From assembly GCA_021827885.1 (NCBI GenBank), contig JAKAUD010000118.1, positions 1-31,323 of the forward strand: a stretch of DNA of 31,323 nucleotides, given 5' to 3'. Shown one piece after another: positions 8,509-17,181 of the stretch (positions are counted from its first letter, which is position 1; each line of letters opens with the position of its first letter). Made by a program: the position numbers and the translations under genes. Under the pieces are notes generated by a model. That model saw nothing but the letters and a program-made list of their open reading frames with translations. It was not told where the DNA came from and did not search any database. The stretch comes from Thermoplasmata archaeon. GTDB taxonomy: Archaea; Thermoplasmatota; Thermoplasmata; Thermoplasmatales; Thermoplasmataceae.

Positions 8509-9827
8509 TAAAAAAAACCGGTTATGCTGTAATAGCTGCCCTAATTTACGGAATATTCGAGTCAATAATATACAGTGTATACGGTTTTGAGTTTTTAACG
8601 GTATTCTTCCTTCTTATCTTTTTCTCCGTTGTCCTGAATATCATTGCATTTAACAATCGAATTGGAAAAAACCTCAAATATATAAAAGTGAGGCGGGAAC
8701 TGCAGAATGACGTGATGAGAAAGAAGGATAAGACTAAGGTCAACCTCTATTTCAGGAATGATTCAAGACAGAAATTATATTTCAATTATTTCGACACGCT
8801 TTCTGATGTTTTCAGCCTTTATGGAGATTATTCTGGTTTTGTAAGCATAAAGCCCGGTCAAGTTATAGAGAAGCATTACGAAATTGCGCCAAATTCAATA
8901 GGGAAATACAAGGTTGGGCCTATAAAGATTTATTCGGAAGATCCAATGAGGCTGTCTTTTATTCAGATGGTTTCGGAAAAAATTGATGAGGTCAAGGTGG
9001 GGCCATCCTCTTCAGATACATTTACGCAAAGGAGCGAAAGACTGAGCAACTTCATATTTACTACCGGTATCCACAGGTCTGCAAAGGCTGGCCAGGGATA
9101 CAATTTCTTTGGCGTGAGGCAATACAACGAGTCGGATGATTTCAGGCACGTTGCGTGGACAAAGTATGGTATTCTCAATGGCGACGACTTGTATGTGAAG
9201 GAATGGGAGGAAGAAAGGCAGATTGACGTCCTGTTCCTGATTGACTACAGCATAGGAACGAACATTGGTGACCAGAACAGGAGGCTCTATGACACTTTTC
9301 TTGCTAGCGTGATTAATGCCTCATATATCATCTTTAAGAATAGGGATGGTGTTGGGTATATCCTTCATTCCAGTGTCCATGACATATTCATTCCACCGGT
9401 GAAATCTTCAAAGGTTGTAAACAAGCTTGAAAGGGCAGTAGCTGAGATAAGGCCCGAAGGCACATTTTCCATATCAAGTGCAACAGAGTCTATTCGCAGG
9501 AATTTGAGGAAAAATGCAATGGTCCTGACCCTGATGTCACCACATTACGCTATCCTGGACAAGGATCTGGTTCCTAAGGATGTCCTTTCTGGCAAGCAGC
9601 AGTATAACTATATAATGGATCCGAGGGGGTACTACGTTGAATCTGACAATAATGCCATAATGGACCTCACTGAAACACTGTATAACTCAGAAAGGGCAAG
9701 ACTGGAAACTGTGGCACGCGCTTATAACCATCTCGGATTGAGGGTGCAGGTCACGAATGAAGGCACAATCCTTCCAAAAATGATTGCAGATTATACCACT
9801 GGAAGAATGGCAAACAGGGGTGCCTGA
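8505..9827 (+). CDS. DUF58 / vWA-like membrane protein
   Basis: A 440-residue protein of the DUF58 family, the usual partner of MoxR ATPases. Two adjacent membrane segments lie at about 7-25 and 28-48. A beta-rich domain (about 70-165) is followed by the DUF58 signature at about 203-228, here GVRQYNESDDFRHVAWTKYG followed by YVKEWEEER. The family consensus is R-x-Y-x-x-GDD-x-R-x-IdW; the G before DD is S here. The vWA-like strand LFLIDYSIG (about 244-251) keeps the D-x-S of the metal site. ATG 8505 overlaps the MoxR stop. It likely works with MoxR at the membrane on a complex that may include the surface protein of this operon (inference from context). Confidence 0.92.
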   Translation: MIKKTGYAVIAALIYGIFESIIYSVYGFEFLTVFFLLIFFSVVLNIIAFNNRIGKNLKYIKVRRELQNDVMRKKDKTKVNLYFRNDSRQKLYFNYFDTLSDVFSLYGDYSGFVSIKPGQVIEKHYEIAPNSIGKYKVGPIKIYSEDPMRLSFIQMVSEKIDEVKVGPSSSDTFTQRSERLSNFIFTTGIHRSAKAGQGYNFFGVRQYNESDDFRHVAWTKYGILNGDDLYVKEWEEERQIDVLFLIDYSIGTNIGDQNRRLYDTFLASVINASYIIFKNRDGVGYILHSSVHDIFIPPVKSSKVVNKLERAVAEIRPEGTFSISSATESIRRNLRKNAMVLTLMSPHYAILDKDLVPKDVLSGKQQYNYIMDPRGYYVESDNNAIMDLTETLYNSERARLETVARAYNHLGLRVQVTNEGTILPKMIADYTTGRMANRGA

Positions 9828-9831
9828 TCAA

Positions 9832-10710
9832 ATGATAAAGGAACGGTTGGTGCAGATAATTTCAAACATTCTCATTCTTTCGCCCGTGATTTATTCATTT
9901 TACTATGTGCAAAGCAACGTTATTTCATATGTTATGTACCCCATCAACTGGATAATATTCGCCATACCGGTCATAAAGAATGTAATACCAAAATATGGTA
10001 AATTTGTGTATCCACTATCTTTTCTCTTCACGTTCACCTACTTTTTCCTTGTCTTTCTCCATCTCATCGTCGTAAAGAATTACCTCATCTTGCAATACTT
10101 CAATGCCCCGATTACAAATCTAACCTACGTTGAAAACCTGGTATTCACGTTCTTCACGTCGCTTCCATTCATTTTTATCGTAGAGGGGGCATTCTCAATG
10201 AAGCTTCAAAGAATACTCAGCTATCTTGTAATAGGAATGGCTGATCTTCTGGACATGGTTGTAGCAATCCAGATGAATTCCCTTCTTGGAGGAAACATAA
10301 TAACTTCCTTTACCTATGCAAACGCTCTTTTTGGCATGAACCTTTACACTCTTTTCTTCTTCGGGTATGAATTCATAAGCATCATATTTCATGTCAGCAC
10401 TGCTTTCAACAATGCTTTGGATATCGCCTTCATCATATCAATTATAGGAGTCATTTCTTACTTCTTCTTTGTTTCAGAGGGGAGAAAAAGGGTACATATG
10501 GACGGTATCGCCTACGGTTTCCTTTATGGAGGCATGATTACTGTCATCGTTTCCTATGCCATCGGTTTTGCAAGCGGATCCTTTGAGGAACTCATGATCA
10601 TAGCAATCGCCATACTCGTTTCCCTTATATGGCTGAGGCGTTCATCAAAACAAAAAAACTTTGGACTTGGAGAGATGGAGTCTAATGCCATCGAAGACAC
10701 TGGCCGTTAA
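9832..10710 (+). CDS. Polytopic membrane protein of the MoxR operon
   Basis: A 292-residue protein with about eight or nine hydrophobic segments, the first at residues 5-25 (LVQIISNILILSPVIYSFYY) and the last just before the basic tail RRSSKQK. No enzyme motif or family is recognised. The ATG at 9832 follows the DUF58 stop by 4 nt, with a GGGGTG site 9 nt upstream; an in-frame ATG at 9784, inside DUF58, is less likely. The gene end overlaps the amidohydrolase start by 26 nt. Context suggests the membrane core or partner of the MoxR-DUF58 complex, where bacterial modules often have a TgpA-type multi-TM protein; no transglutaminase domain is visible here. Confidence 0.8.
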   Translation: MIKERLVQIISNILILSPVIYSFYYVQSNVISYVMYPINWIIFAIPVIKNVIPKYGKFVYPLSFLFTFTYFFLVFLHLIVVKNYLILQYFNAPITNLTYVENLVFTFFTSLPFIFIVEGAFSMKLQRILSYLVIGMADLLDMVVAIQMNSLLGGNIITSFTYANALFGMNLYTLFFFGYEFISIIFHVSTAFNNALDIAFIISIIGVISYFFFVSEGRKRVHMDGIAYGFLYGGMITVIVSYAIGFASGSFEELMIIAIAILVSLIWLRRSSKQKNFGLGEMESNAIEDTGR

Positions 10711-11974
10711 CAACGGAATAATTATTGGATTCAAGGGAAGTTTCAAGCCGTATAAGGGAAGCATACTTTCCGAGGGCGGAAAAATCAAAGAGATTTCTGA
10801 TACGGAATTTGATGCGGATAGTGTGATAGATGCCAATTCAAAACTTATTTTTCCCGGATTCATAAACACGCACAATCATGTTGCAATGTCAAGGTTCAAG
10901 GGACTCCTGGACGATGTAAAACTCTCAGAATTCCTTGAAAGAACCTTTAAATTAGACGCGGGAAGAACAGATGACGATATCTACAATTCTTCTGTCATCG
11001 GTATATTGGAGATGATTGAATCAGGCACAACATCGTTCGCAGACCTTTACTACTCTGAGGACGTAATTGCAAGAGCAGTCCAGGATACAGGCATCAGGGG
11101 GTTTCTTTCATGGAACACGCTGGATAAGGAATTCACAACGCAATCGGGCGACCCACTCGACAATGCGGAAAACTTCATAAAGGCCAATAAGGGAAAGAAC
11201 AGCATGATCCATCCTTCTATTGGGGTGCAGGGAATCTATGTTGCCTCAGATGCAACATACGAGTCTGCCCTTGGAATTGCAAAGAAGCATGGCACAATTA
11301 TCCACACTCATCTTGCGGAGACCCGGGAGGAAGTCAATAACTGCCTTAAATCAAGAGGTAAACGGCCAACGGAAAAACTTGCCGACATCGGATTCCTTAA
11401 TGAAAATCTCCTCGCAGCGCATACCGTGTGGGTCAACCTGTCGGAGATCAGGTCACTGGGAAAGAATGGTGTCAGCATATCATGGAATTCAGTAAGCAAT
11501 GAAAAGCTTGGCGTAGGGGGCCTTCCACCCATTCCTGAAATGGTCGAAATGGGCGTTAACATTTCCATGGGTACAGACAGCAACGGAAGCAACAACTCCC
11601 TCGATATGTTCAGCGTTGTGAAGAACTCGGCAATATCCATGAAGAATTCAAGATGGGATCCATCACTGATAAGTGTATCACAGGCTCTTGAAATGGCAAC
11701 AGTCAACGGGGCCAGGGCACTCCACGATGATACAATAGGATCCATAGACGTTGGCAAGAAGGCGGACTTCGTTGTAATTAATTCAGATTCTGCAAACATG
11801 ATTCCAACCAACTTTAACAATGCAGTCAATAACATTGTATACAGTGCCAATCCTGCTAATGTTGAAACGGTGGTTATTGAGGGAAGGATCCTTAAGGAGA
11901 ATTTCAGGTTGTCTGACAATCTTCAGAAGTTGAGAAAATCTGCCTTGAAGTACCTGCTTGCCACTTTTAAGTAA
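10685..11974 (+). CDS. Metal-dependent amidohydrolase, MtaD/SAH-deaminase type
   Basis: A 429-residue member of the amidohydrolase superfamily, closest by motif to 5'-methylthioadenosine / S-adenosylhomocysteine / 5'-deoxyadenosine deaminases. Metal ligands are visible: H-x-H in NTHNH (63, 65), HTHLAET, AAHTVW, and GTDSNGSNNSLDMF with the conserved Asp. The C-terminal ADFVVIN and VEGR-type strand of the composite beta-sandwich is present. Deamination of SAH or MTA to inosyl products is known for archaeal relatives; the exact substrate cannot be told from motifs. I chose ATG 10685 over 10661 because of the GGAG just upstream. Its start lies inside the preceding membrane-protein gene, so it is translationally coupled to the MoxR operon although its role looks metabolic. 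Confidence 0.88.
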   Translation: MPSKTLAVNNGIIIGFKGSFKPYKGSILSEGGKIKEISDTEFDADSVIDANSKLIFPGFINTHNHVAMSRFKGLLDDVKLSEFLERTFKLDAGRTDDDIYNSSVIGILEMIESGTTSFADLYYSEDVIARAVQDTGIRGFLSWNTLDKEFTTQSGDPLDNAENFIKANKGKNSMIHPSIGVQGIYVASDATYESALGIAKKHGTIIHTHLAETREEVNNCLKSRGKRPTEKLADIGFLNENLLAAHTVWVNLSEIRSLGKNGVSISWNSVSNEKLGVGGLPPIPEMVEMGVNISMGTDSNGSNNSLDMFSVVKNSAISMKNSRWDPSLISVSQALEMATVNGARALHDDTIGSIDVGKKADFVVINSDSANMIPTNFNNAVNNIVYSANPANVETVVIEGRILKENFRLSDNLQKLRKSALKYLLATFK

Positions 11975-12004
11975 AATACGCAGCAAAATCAAAAAAGAAA
12001 GCGC

Positions 12005-13495
12005 TTAGATTCTGACCTTGAAATTTCTCAGCCATTCTATGTCACTCTCATATAGCTGGCGCAGATCTTCCAGCCCATAATAGGTGAGGGCGAGCCTTTC
12101 CAATCCCAATCCCCAGGCCATGACAGGGTATTTTATCCCTAGCGGCTTGAGAACCTCCGGCCTGAAAATTCCCGATCCACCAAGTTCAACATCCTTTCCA
12201 TTTATCCTGACAACGACATCCATGCTGGGCTCCGTGTATGGATAGTACGAAGGAACCAATCTTATATCCCTGAATCCCAGCCGTTCATAGAAATACTTCA
12301 GGAACCACTTCAGGGTAGCAAGTGAGGTCTGCCTTGATTGAACTGCCCCTTCTATCTGGTGGAATTCTGCAAGATGTTTCCAGTCCACGCTTTCGTGCCT
12401 GAAAACTTTATCAACGGAAAAAAACCCGCATTCCTCATTCTTATGCCTCGCAAGATATCTGATAGTGTTTGGTGTCGTGTGAGTTCTTAAGACAAGTTTC
12501 TTTGATTCCTCAAGGTTCCACTTCCCACCATAGCCCTTATACCCGGCAAGGCCATTGGTCTGTATTCTTCCAAACTTCCTGAAAAGTTTTATCTCCTCCT
12601 CAGAAAATTCAGGTCTATTCTTGGAACTCAGGTAGAATGTGTCCTGCATATCTCTTGCCGGGTGATCCTGCGGAATAAATAGTGAATCCATGTTCCATCC
12701 TGTTGATTCAACGTAGTTGCCAACCATTTCTGTAAAACCCATCTCAAGGAATATACTCCTGATTTCCCGGATAAGGTAATCCAGAGGATGCCTGCCAACC
12801 CTCTCAACATGTTTTCCGTGAAGGTTAAGATCGTATTTCCTCAGCGCTTTATCTCTCCATGATCCACTAAGAAGAATTTCAGGGGATATCTCACCTATAG
12901 TTTGCCTGCTTGGGTTTGACTTCACATATTCTTTTCCCGGTTCCCTGATCTGGAATATCTTTCTTGAAATTTGTTTCTTGACTATGACATTGCCCCTTTT
13001 TAAGAGATGATCAAGAATCTTATCCCCTGTTCCCCTTTGGAGGGTCCCATCCTTTATTTTTTCCAGGATCTCCCTCCTCTCTTCTATCTCCTTTAACGCT
13101 TTTGAACCTTTACTATCGTCCCATGCCAGTTTCCCATTCATGGGTGGGAAGCCCAGCTTCGCCGCTTGGGCAAGCGCTATTCTATTCGATGGCTCCCTGA
13201 AAATAGATGCAATTTCATTAACTGGTATCTCCTTCCTCTCCCTAAGAAGGGAAATGAGCCTTTCCTCAGGAAATTGATCTTCAAGATATAAAAAGCCCTC
13301 CTCTCCCAGTTCATATCTGGTTTCCTTTTCTTCTATAATGTCAATGAGACCCTTAATTTTGAGCCAGGAGGAAGCGCTCCTAATCTCCTCCGCAGAAAGG
13401 CCGGAATTCAACGCATTTTCTTCAGGAATCGTAGAATCCGGTCCCTTTTCAAAGAGAAAGAATAGCAGGATGCTCTCATTTTCGCTGATTTCCAC
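12005..13495 (-). CDS. pheS: Phenylalanyl-tRNA synthetase alpha subunit
   Basis: The catalytic subunit of the (alpha-beta)2 PheRS that charges tRNA-Phe. The 496-residue protein is of the archaeal/eukaryotic cytosolic type, with an N-terminal winged-helix region (1-190) ahead of the class II core. Motif 2 is FRHESVDWKHLAEFHQIEG, motif 3 is GLGLERLALTYYG, and HPARDMQDTFYL is the usual PheS signature. The start is GTG at 13495 with no clear ribosome site; TTAAAT-rich sequence 25-30 nt upstream fits a leaderless start. pheT, often adjacent in bacteria, is not next to it: the downstream neighbour is the convergent amidohydrolase, 30 nt away. Confidence 0.96.
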   Translation of the reverse strand: MEISENESILLFFLFEKGPDSTIPEENALNSGLSAEEIRSASSWLKIKGLIDIIEEKETRYELGEEGFLYLEDQFPEERLISLLRERKEIPVNEIASIFREPSNRIALAQAAKLGFPPMNGKLAWDDSKGSKALKEIEERREILEKIKDGTLQRGTGDKILDHLLKRGNVIVKKQISRKIFQIREPGKEYVKSNPSRQTIGEISPEILLSGSWRDKALRKYDLNLHGKHVERVGRHPLDYLIREIRSIFLEMGFTEMVGNYVESTGWNMDSLFIPQDHPARDMQDTFYLSSKNRPEFSEEEIKLFRKFGRIQTNGLAGYKGYGGKWNLEESKKLVLRTHTTPNTIRYLARHKNEECGFFSVDKVFRHESVDWKHLAEFHQIEGAVQSRQTSLATLKWFLKYFYERLGFRDIRLVPSYYPYTEPSMDVVVRINGKDVELGGSGIFRPEVLKPLGIKYPVMAWGLGLERLALTYYGLEDLRQLYESDIEWLRNFKVRI

Positions 13496-13858
13496 AAATC
13501 CAAAGCTAATAATTTGATTTAACCTTTGCGAGCAGCACCAGAATCTTCATTAGATTCCGGATGGAGGGGTTTGATTTGTTTAACTTCTTTCAGGACATTA
13601 TTAGCCACGCTTTTATGGGAATAAGTGATGTTTGAATGGAAAAATATGTCTGGCAGGGAGGGTTCAAAAGGGCCGTATGGGGATGAATCAAAGGCAGGGG
13701 ACCTTAATCGCATTGAATTCTGAACCATGAAAACACATAAGCTGTCAATGCCATGAAAGGAGAAGTAAATTTATCCTGAAGGGAACAATGGAAAAATTCA
13801 TATCTTCACCCTTCGCTTTCAGATCAACATATTTAAGCTATATTCGCATAAGTAAAGG
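13496..13858. other. Divergent gap between pheS and the phosphoesterase gene
   Basis: 363 nt holding the two divergent promoters. A hairpin CCAGAATCT-TCATT-AGATTCCGG (13538-13560, 9-bp stem with one mismatch) lies 43-65 nt upstream of pheS. A minus-strand frame of 69 codons (13519-13728) has fairly ordinary codon use but no recognisable product, and a 24-codon plus frame begins at 13561. Either could be a gene remnant; I support neither as a gene. Confidence 0.4.
13830..13838 (+). promoter_or_regulatory. TATA-like box of the phosphoesterase gene
   Basis: TATTTAAGC, centred about 25 nt before the TTG start codon at 13859. This placement supports a leaderless mRNA beginning at that TTG. Confidence 0.5.
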
Positions 13859-14611
13859 TTGAAAGAGTTGCAGATTGAGAAAGATGTCTATCTCAGCGAA
13901 CTGGGATGCATATATCTTTCTGATGAGTCGTCCGTTGTCATATCAGATCTCCACCTTGGTTTTGAGGAAGAGATGAACCTTCATGGACTGTACCTTCCAA
14001 AGCTGCAGCGAGACCATGTAGAGGGAACCGTTGAAAAGATTATAGAGAGATATGATCCAAGAAGGATAATAATAAATGGTGATTTTAAGCAGGAATTTTC
14101 CAGGAACCTTTCCCAGGAATGGACAGATGTCATTCACTTCATAGAACGCTTTGAGAAAAGGGTAGAGCTCTATTTTGTCAGGGGAAACCACGACAATTAC
14201 CTGAAATCAATACTTTCAAAGAAAAATCTTGTCTTGTCAGAAACGTATGAAAACGAGAGATATTTTATCTATCATGGGGATTCTGACAGGTCCTTCAGGA
14301 AGTTGACGATTTTAGGTCACGAACATCCATCGGTCGTCCTCAGGGATAAGGTTGGAGGAATATTCAAGATTCCGGCATTTGTTTATAATGAGGAATCAAG
14401 GATTGCAATCACTCCTGCCATGAGTTTTTTTTCATCAGGAACAGATGTTTCGGAATCACTAATTAACCAGGATCACTTCACGCCTGTCCTGAAACATGCA
14501 AAAACTGATAAATTCAGGATTTTTGGGATAACGGAGGAGTTTGGTATCGTCGATTTTGGTTATCTGGCTGATCTGCAAAAGAATTCGAAAGAATCTCAAT
14601 ATTTTTCCTGA
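13859..14611 (+). CDS. ICC-like metallophosphoesterase
   Basis: A 250-residue calcineurin-type phosphoesterase of the archaeal ICC-like group; the substrate is unknown. The metal-binding motifs are complete and in order: D-x-H in SDLHLGFEEE (30, 32), NGD (73-75), RGNHD (108-112), HGD (139-141) and GHEHP (153-157). The chain ends with FRIFGITEEFGIVDFG, typical of this group, and then a short tail. The start is TTG 13859, supported by a TATA-like box 25 nt upstream rather than a ribosome site. The last 98 nt overlap the convergent hemA gene, so the C-terminal 32 codons of both genes share DNA. Confidence 0.88.
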   Translation: MKELQIEKDVYLSELGCIYLSDESSVVISDLHLGFEEEMNLHGLYLPKLQRDHVEGTVEKIIERYDPRRIIINGDFKQEFSRNLSQEWTDVIHFIERFEKRVELYFVRGNHDNYLKSILSKKNLVLSETYENERYFIYHGDSDRSFRKLTILGHEHPSVVLRDKVGGIFKIPAFVYNEESRIAITPAMSFFSSGTDVSESLINQDHFTPVLKHAKTDKFRIFGITEEFGIVDFGYLADLQKNSKESQYFS

Positions 14612-15836
14612 GATGGTTTTCAAAATTGATCAGGAATTCCCGGAGTGACTCAATCTTATTGTCCCTGATTAAATCCTTGAGGGCAAAAGTCTGCGGAGCA
14701 AGTATTTTGTTGATCATTGAATTTCCCATCATTTGCAGAAGTTCAGTTTCGTCTCCCCCCTTCCTTATTTCATCCAGGTATCTCTTGCTCTCCTCGATCA
14801 TTATGCTCCTGGCCATTTCATAAGTCATTGAGATTATCTCTTCTGCCTCAGTTTCAAGGATGCGTTCCTGCAGCTCCCTTATCTCTTTCTCAATGATTTT
14901 TCTTGATTCGACAATATCCTGCTCCTTCTTGATCCTATTTTGTTCCATTATCCCTGAAGCCCTTTCAAGGTTTATCAATACAATATCTCCATTGATAAAG
15001 GAAGTATCAATATTCTTTGGATTCGAAATATCAACCAGAATCTTCTTCCCGTTCATTGAATCTATATCTTCCTTTTCCACAAGCGTGGTTTTTGAGGTAG
15101 TAGCTGTTATAATTACCGAATTTTTTTCGGAAATATGCTTCATATCAAGTGTCTTTTCAAAAGAAACATTAAGCATCCTGGCAAGCTCTTTCCCTGCATC
15201 CTCATTCCTTCCATAAACCGTTATATTATTATTCTTGTTCTTAACGAGGTATTTTCCAATTGATGCAGCCATCTTTCCTGTACCTACTATGGCTATATTC
15301 CTGGAAAGATCACGAATGTTCTTGTCTATTTCATCTATCATGATTGCAGGTATTGAGACCTTTCCGTGAGAAATGGCTGTTTTTTGCCTTATCTCCTTGC
15401 CCACACTTATTGCCTTTCTGAAGATGATGGAGATTTCCTTTCCAATCATTCCCAATTTAATGCTATTTTCATAGGCTTCCTTGACTTGCCTTAGAATTTC
15501 CTGCTCTCCAACGGACATGGATTCAAGCCCAGCAGCTACAGAGAAAAGATGTAATAGGGCATCATTGCCTCTATATATTGTTGCGCCAGGTTCGGTAAAG
15601 ATAACCTCCTCTCCCGTTTCAATAAAATAAATTTCAACCCGGTTGCAAGTTCGCAATATGATTTTCTGCTTTATCCCGTGCCGGTTGAGAATATTCAGCC
15701 AGTGCTCGTCATCTTTTGTCATTATCTCCTGCAGGATTTTCTCATCCATATGGAAATCCCAGCATGCAGATTTAAAGACAAATTTCAACAATACACCCCT
15801 TATATTCCTATGAGACGCTCTAAATTCCTTTAACAT
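14514..15836 (-). CDS. hemA: Glutamyl-tRNA reductase
   Basis: HemA reduces glutamyl-tRNA with NADPH to glutamate-1-semialdehyde, the first committed step of tetrapyrrole synthesis by the C5 route. The 440-residue protein has the catalytic cysteine in LRTCNRVEIY, the SVGEQEILRQVKEAY signature, the NADPH-binding GTGKMA and YGRN, and a long C-terminal helical dimerisation domain (about 300-410). The first 45 residues diverge from the usual N-terminus, though ASHRN matches the shK-type motif. No other hem genes are next to it. Its 3' end runs 98 nt into the convergent phosphoesterase gene; the last 30 or so residues, past the dimerisation domain, look like a non-conserved tail. Confidence 0.94.
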   Translation of the reverse strand: MLKEFRASHRNIRGVLLKFVFKSACWDFHMDEKILQEIMTKDDEHWLNILNRHGIKQKIILRTCNRVEIYFIETGEEVIFTEPGATIYRGNDALLHLFSVAAGLESMSVGEQEILRQVKEAYENSIKLGMIGKEISIIFRKAISVGKEIRQKTAISHGKVSIPAIMIDEIDKNIRDLSRNIAIVGTGKMAASIGKYLVKNKNNNITVYGRNEDAGKELARMLNVSFEKTLDMKHISEKNSVIITATTSKTTLVEKEDIDSMNGKKILVDISNPKNIDTSFINGDIVLINLERASGIMEQNRIKKEQDIVESRKIIEKEIRELQERILETEAEEIISMTYEMARSIMIEESKRYLDEIRKGGDETELLQMMGNSMINKILAPQTFALKDLIRDNKIESLREFLINFENHLRKNIEILSNSFADQPDNQNRRYQTPPLSQKS

Positions 15837-15847
15837 ATTTTAACGTA

Positions 15848-15874
15848 TGGTGCACCCCTGAAATTGTTGCACCA
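15848..15874. promoter_or_regulatory. Inverted repeat in the hemA / methyltransferase divergent promoter
   Basis: TGGTGCA (15848-15854) and TGCACCA (15868-15874), perfect 7-bp arms with centres 20 bp apart, about two helical turns. It lies 12 nt upstream of the hemA ATG and 60 nt before the methyltransferase start. That geometry suits a dimeric repressor controlling hemA or both genes; no regulator gene is adjacent. Confidence 0.4.
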
Positions 15875-15933
15875 AGGTTTCGACAGATTGATGAAACAAT
15901 TAATTGCCCGGATGCATATTCCATAGGAAACTC

Positions 15934-17133
15934 ATGGGTGAAGGTGTTGAAGTGGATACTAATGCTCTCGCAACAATGCTAGCGGATGCATTGAATTCAA
16001 GTAAAAGAGCAAGTTATTGGGATGGATTTGTAAACGTTGCCATGGATAAAATAAGGGAAGGAAAGAACAGAGAAGTAATTTCTAGAGAACTCCATCTAAA
16101 CAAGAAAATATCATACGTAATTTATGATCTTGCAATGTCAAGACTGAAGTGCAGAGTTAAGTTCTCAGGATACAGAAAATTGTGGCTTGACACATACTCA
16201 TCAAGATATTCTACTCCTGAACAAATTGGCCTTTACCGGGCAGAGAGGTTGAAGGGAAACTCTATTACAGATATTGGCACAGGGGCAGGCATGCAGGCTA
16301 TCTTCATGGCGAAATTTTCAAGAGTTGTGGGCGTGGAGATCAACAAGCCAAGATACCTGATGTCATTGCTCAATTCGTCGGCGTATGACTGGAATCCACC
16401 AAAATTCAACCTTGGAGATTTTCACGAGAACGCGATCAAAAGAACAGGTTCGCAGGTCATATTTTCTGATCCCCTCAGACCGCCAACCGAACAGGAGAGG
16501 GGCATGGGAAATCTCAGTCCAAATCCTGCGGAAATAATGGATTTTTATGGGTCAGAAACGGATAATTTTGTCTTTGATCTCCCTCCGCAACTGAAAAGGG
16601 AAAATATAGAGTTTGATGAATTTGAGTCGGAATATATTTCCATGGACGGCTCTATAAACCGCTTTACCATCTATATGGGCTCTGTCAGAAGAAAGAATTT
16701 TTCTGCAGTAATGCTGCCACAAATGATTAGATTCGAATCAGATGCACAGGAAGATTTCAAGGAAATTTCCAGATTTCCGGGCAAGTATCTGTTATCAGTT
16801 GATCCAGCCTTCATTTACGCCGGATTGGAAGGAAACATTTCCAACATTTATGATCTTTCATTTTTGTACAGGGACAAGAGAAGAGTTGTTCTGACCTCAG
16901 ACTCCCTGAAGGAAAATTTTCCGGGTGAGCAATTCCAGATTTTAAGGAAATCATCAGAGGATAATCTCTTGAATAATCTCATATCGCTTGAGGCAGGAAA
17001 AGTTATACCTAGATATAATCCGGGGGAGGGTTACTATGAGTTCAGGAATAACATAGAGGAAAAACTCAGTGGAAAAGAAAAACTCTACCTATTCAACTTT
17101 CAAGGAGAAATACTGATTTGCATCAAATTATGA
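15934..17133 (+). CDS. Class I methyltransferase of the THUMP-like (PG1098) type
   Basis: A 399-residue predicted SAM-dependent methyltransferase. The SAM-binding motif I is ITDIGTGAGMQAIFMAKF with the acidic GVEIN strand after it. The SDPLRP...SPNPAEI stretch corresponds to the DPaRR...sPdl motif of proteins with a C-terminal THUMP-like domain. That C-terminal domain is seen from about VIPRYNPGEGYYEFRNNI to the end. Such proteins are presumed RNA methyltransferases, but the substrate is unknown. The first 80 residues are a helical leader. I prefer ATG 15934, with AGGA 5 nt upstream, over the TTG at 15904, which would add ten residues. It is divergent from hemA, with an inverted repeat between them. 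Confidence 0.75.
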   Translation: MGEGVEVDTNALATMLADALNSSKRASYWDGFVNVAMDKIREGKNREVISRELHLNKKISYVIYDLAMSRLKCRVKFSGYRKLWLDTYSSRYSTPEQIGLYRAERLKGNSITDIGTGAGMQAIFMAKFSRVVGVEINKPRYLMSLLNSSAYDWNPPKFNLGDFHENAIKRTGSQVIFSDPLRPPTEQERGMGNLSPNPAEIMDFYGSETDNFVFDLPPQLKRENIEFDEFESEYISMDGSINRFTIYMGSVRRKNFSAVMLPQMIRFESDAQEDFKEISRFPGKYLLSVDPAFIYAGLEGNISNIYDLSFLYRDKRRVVLTSDSLKENFPGEQFQILRKSSEDNLLNNLISLEAGKVIPRYNPGEGYYEFRNNIEEKLSGKEKLYLFNFQGEILICIKL

Positions 17134-17151
17134 AAATAATTTACAAATATG

Positions 17152-17161
17152 TTAAAATATT
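17152..17161 (+). promoter_or_regulatory. TATA-like box of ribA
   Basis: TTAAAATATT, centred about 26 nt before the ribA ATG at 17182, with no ribosome site between. This suggests a leaderless mRNA and a promoter separate from the methyltransferase gene 48 nt upstream. Confidence 0.5.
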
Positions 17162-17181
17162 AAGACAAAATCGTTGATGGT

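Noticed and set aside
11308..11919. 203-codon minus-strand frame opposite the amidohydrolase
   Set aside because: Shadow of a gene with full metal-binding motifs on the other strand.
13519..13728. 69-codon minus-strand ORF upstream of pheS
   Set aside because: No ribosome site, no recognisable product, and it lies over the divergent promoter region; possibly a remnant.
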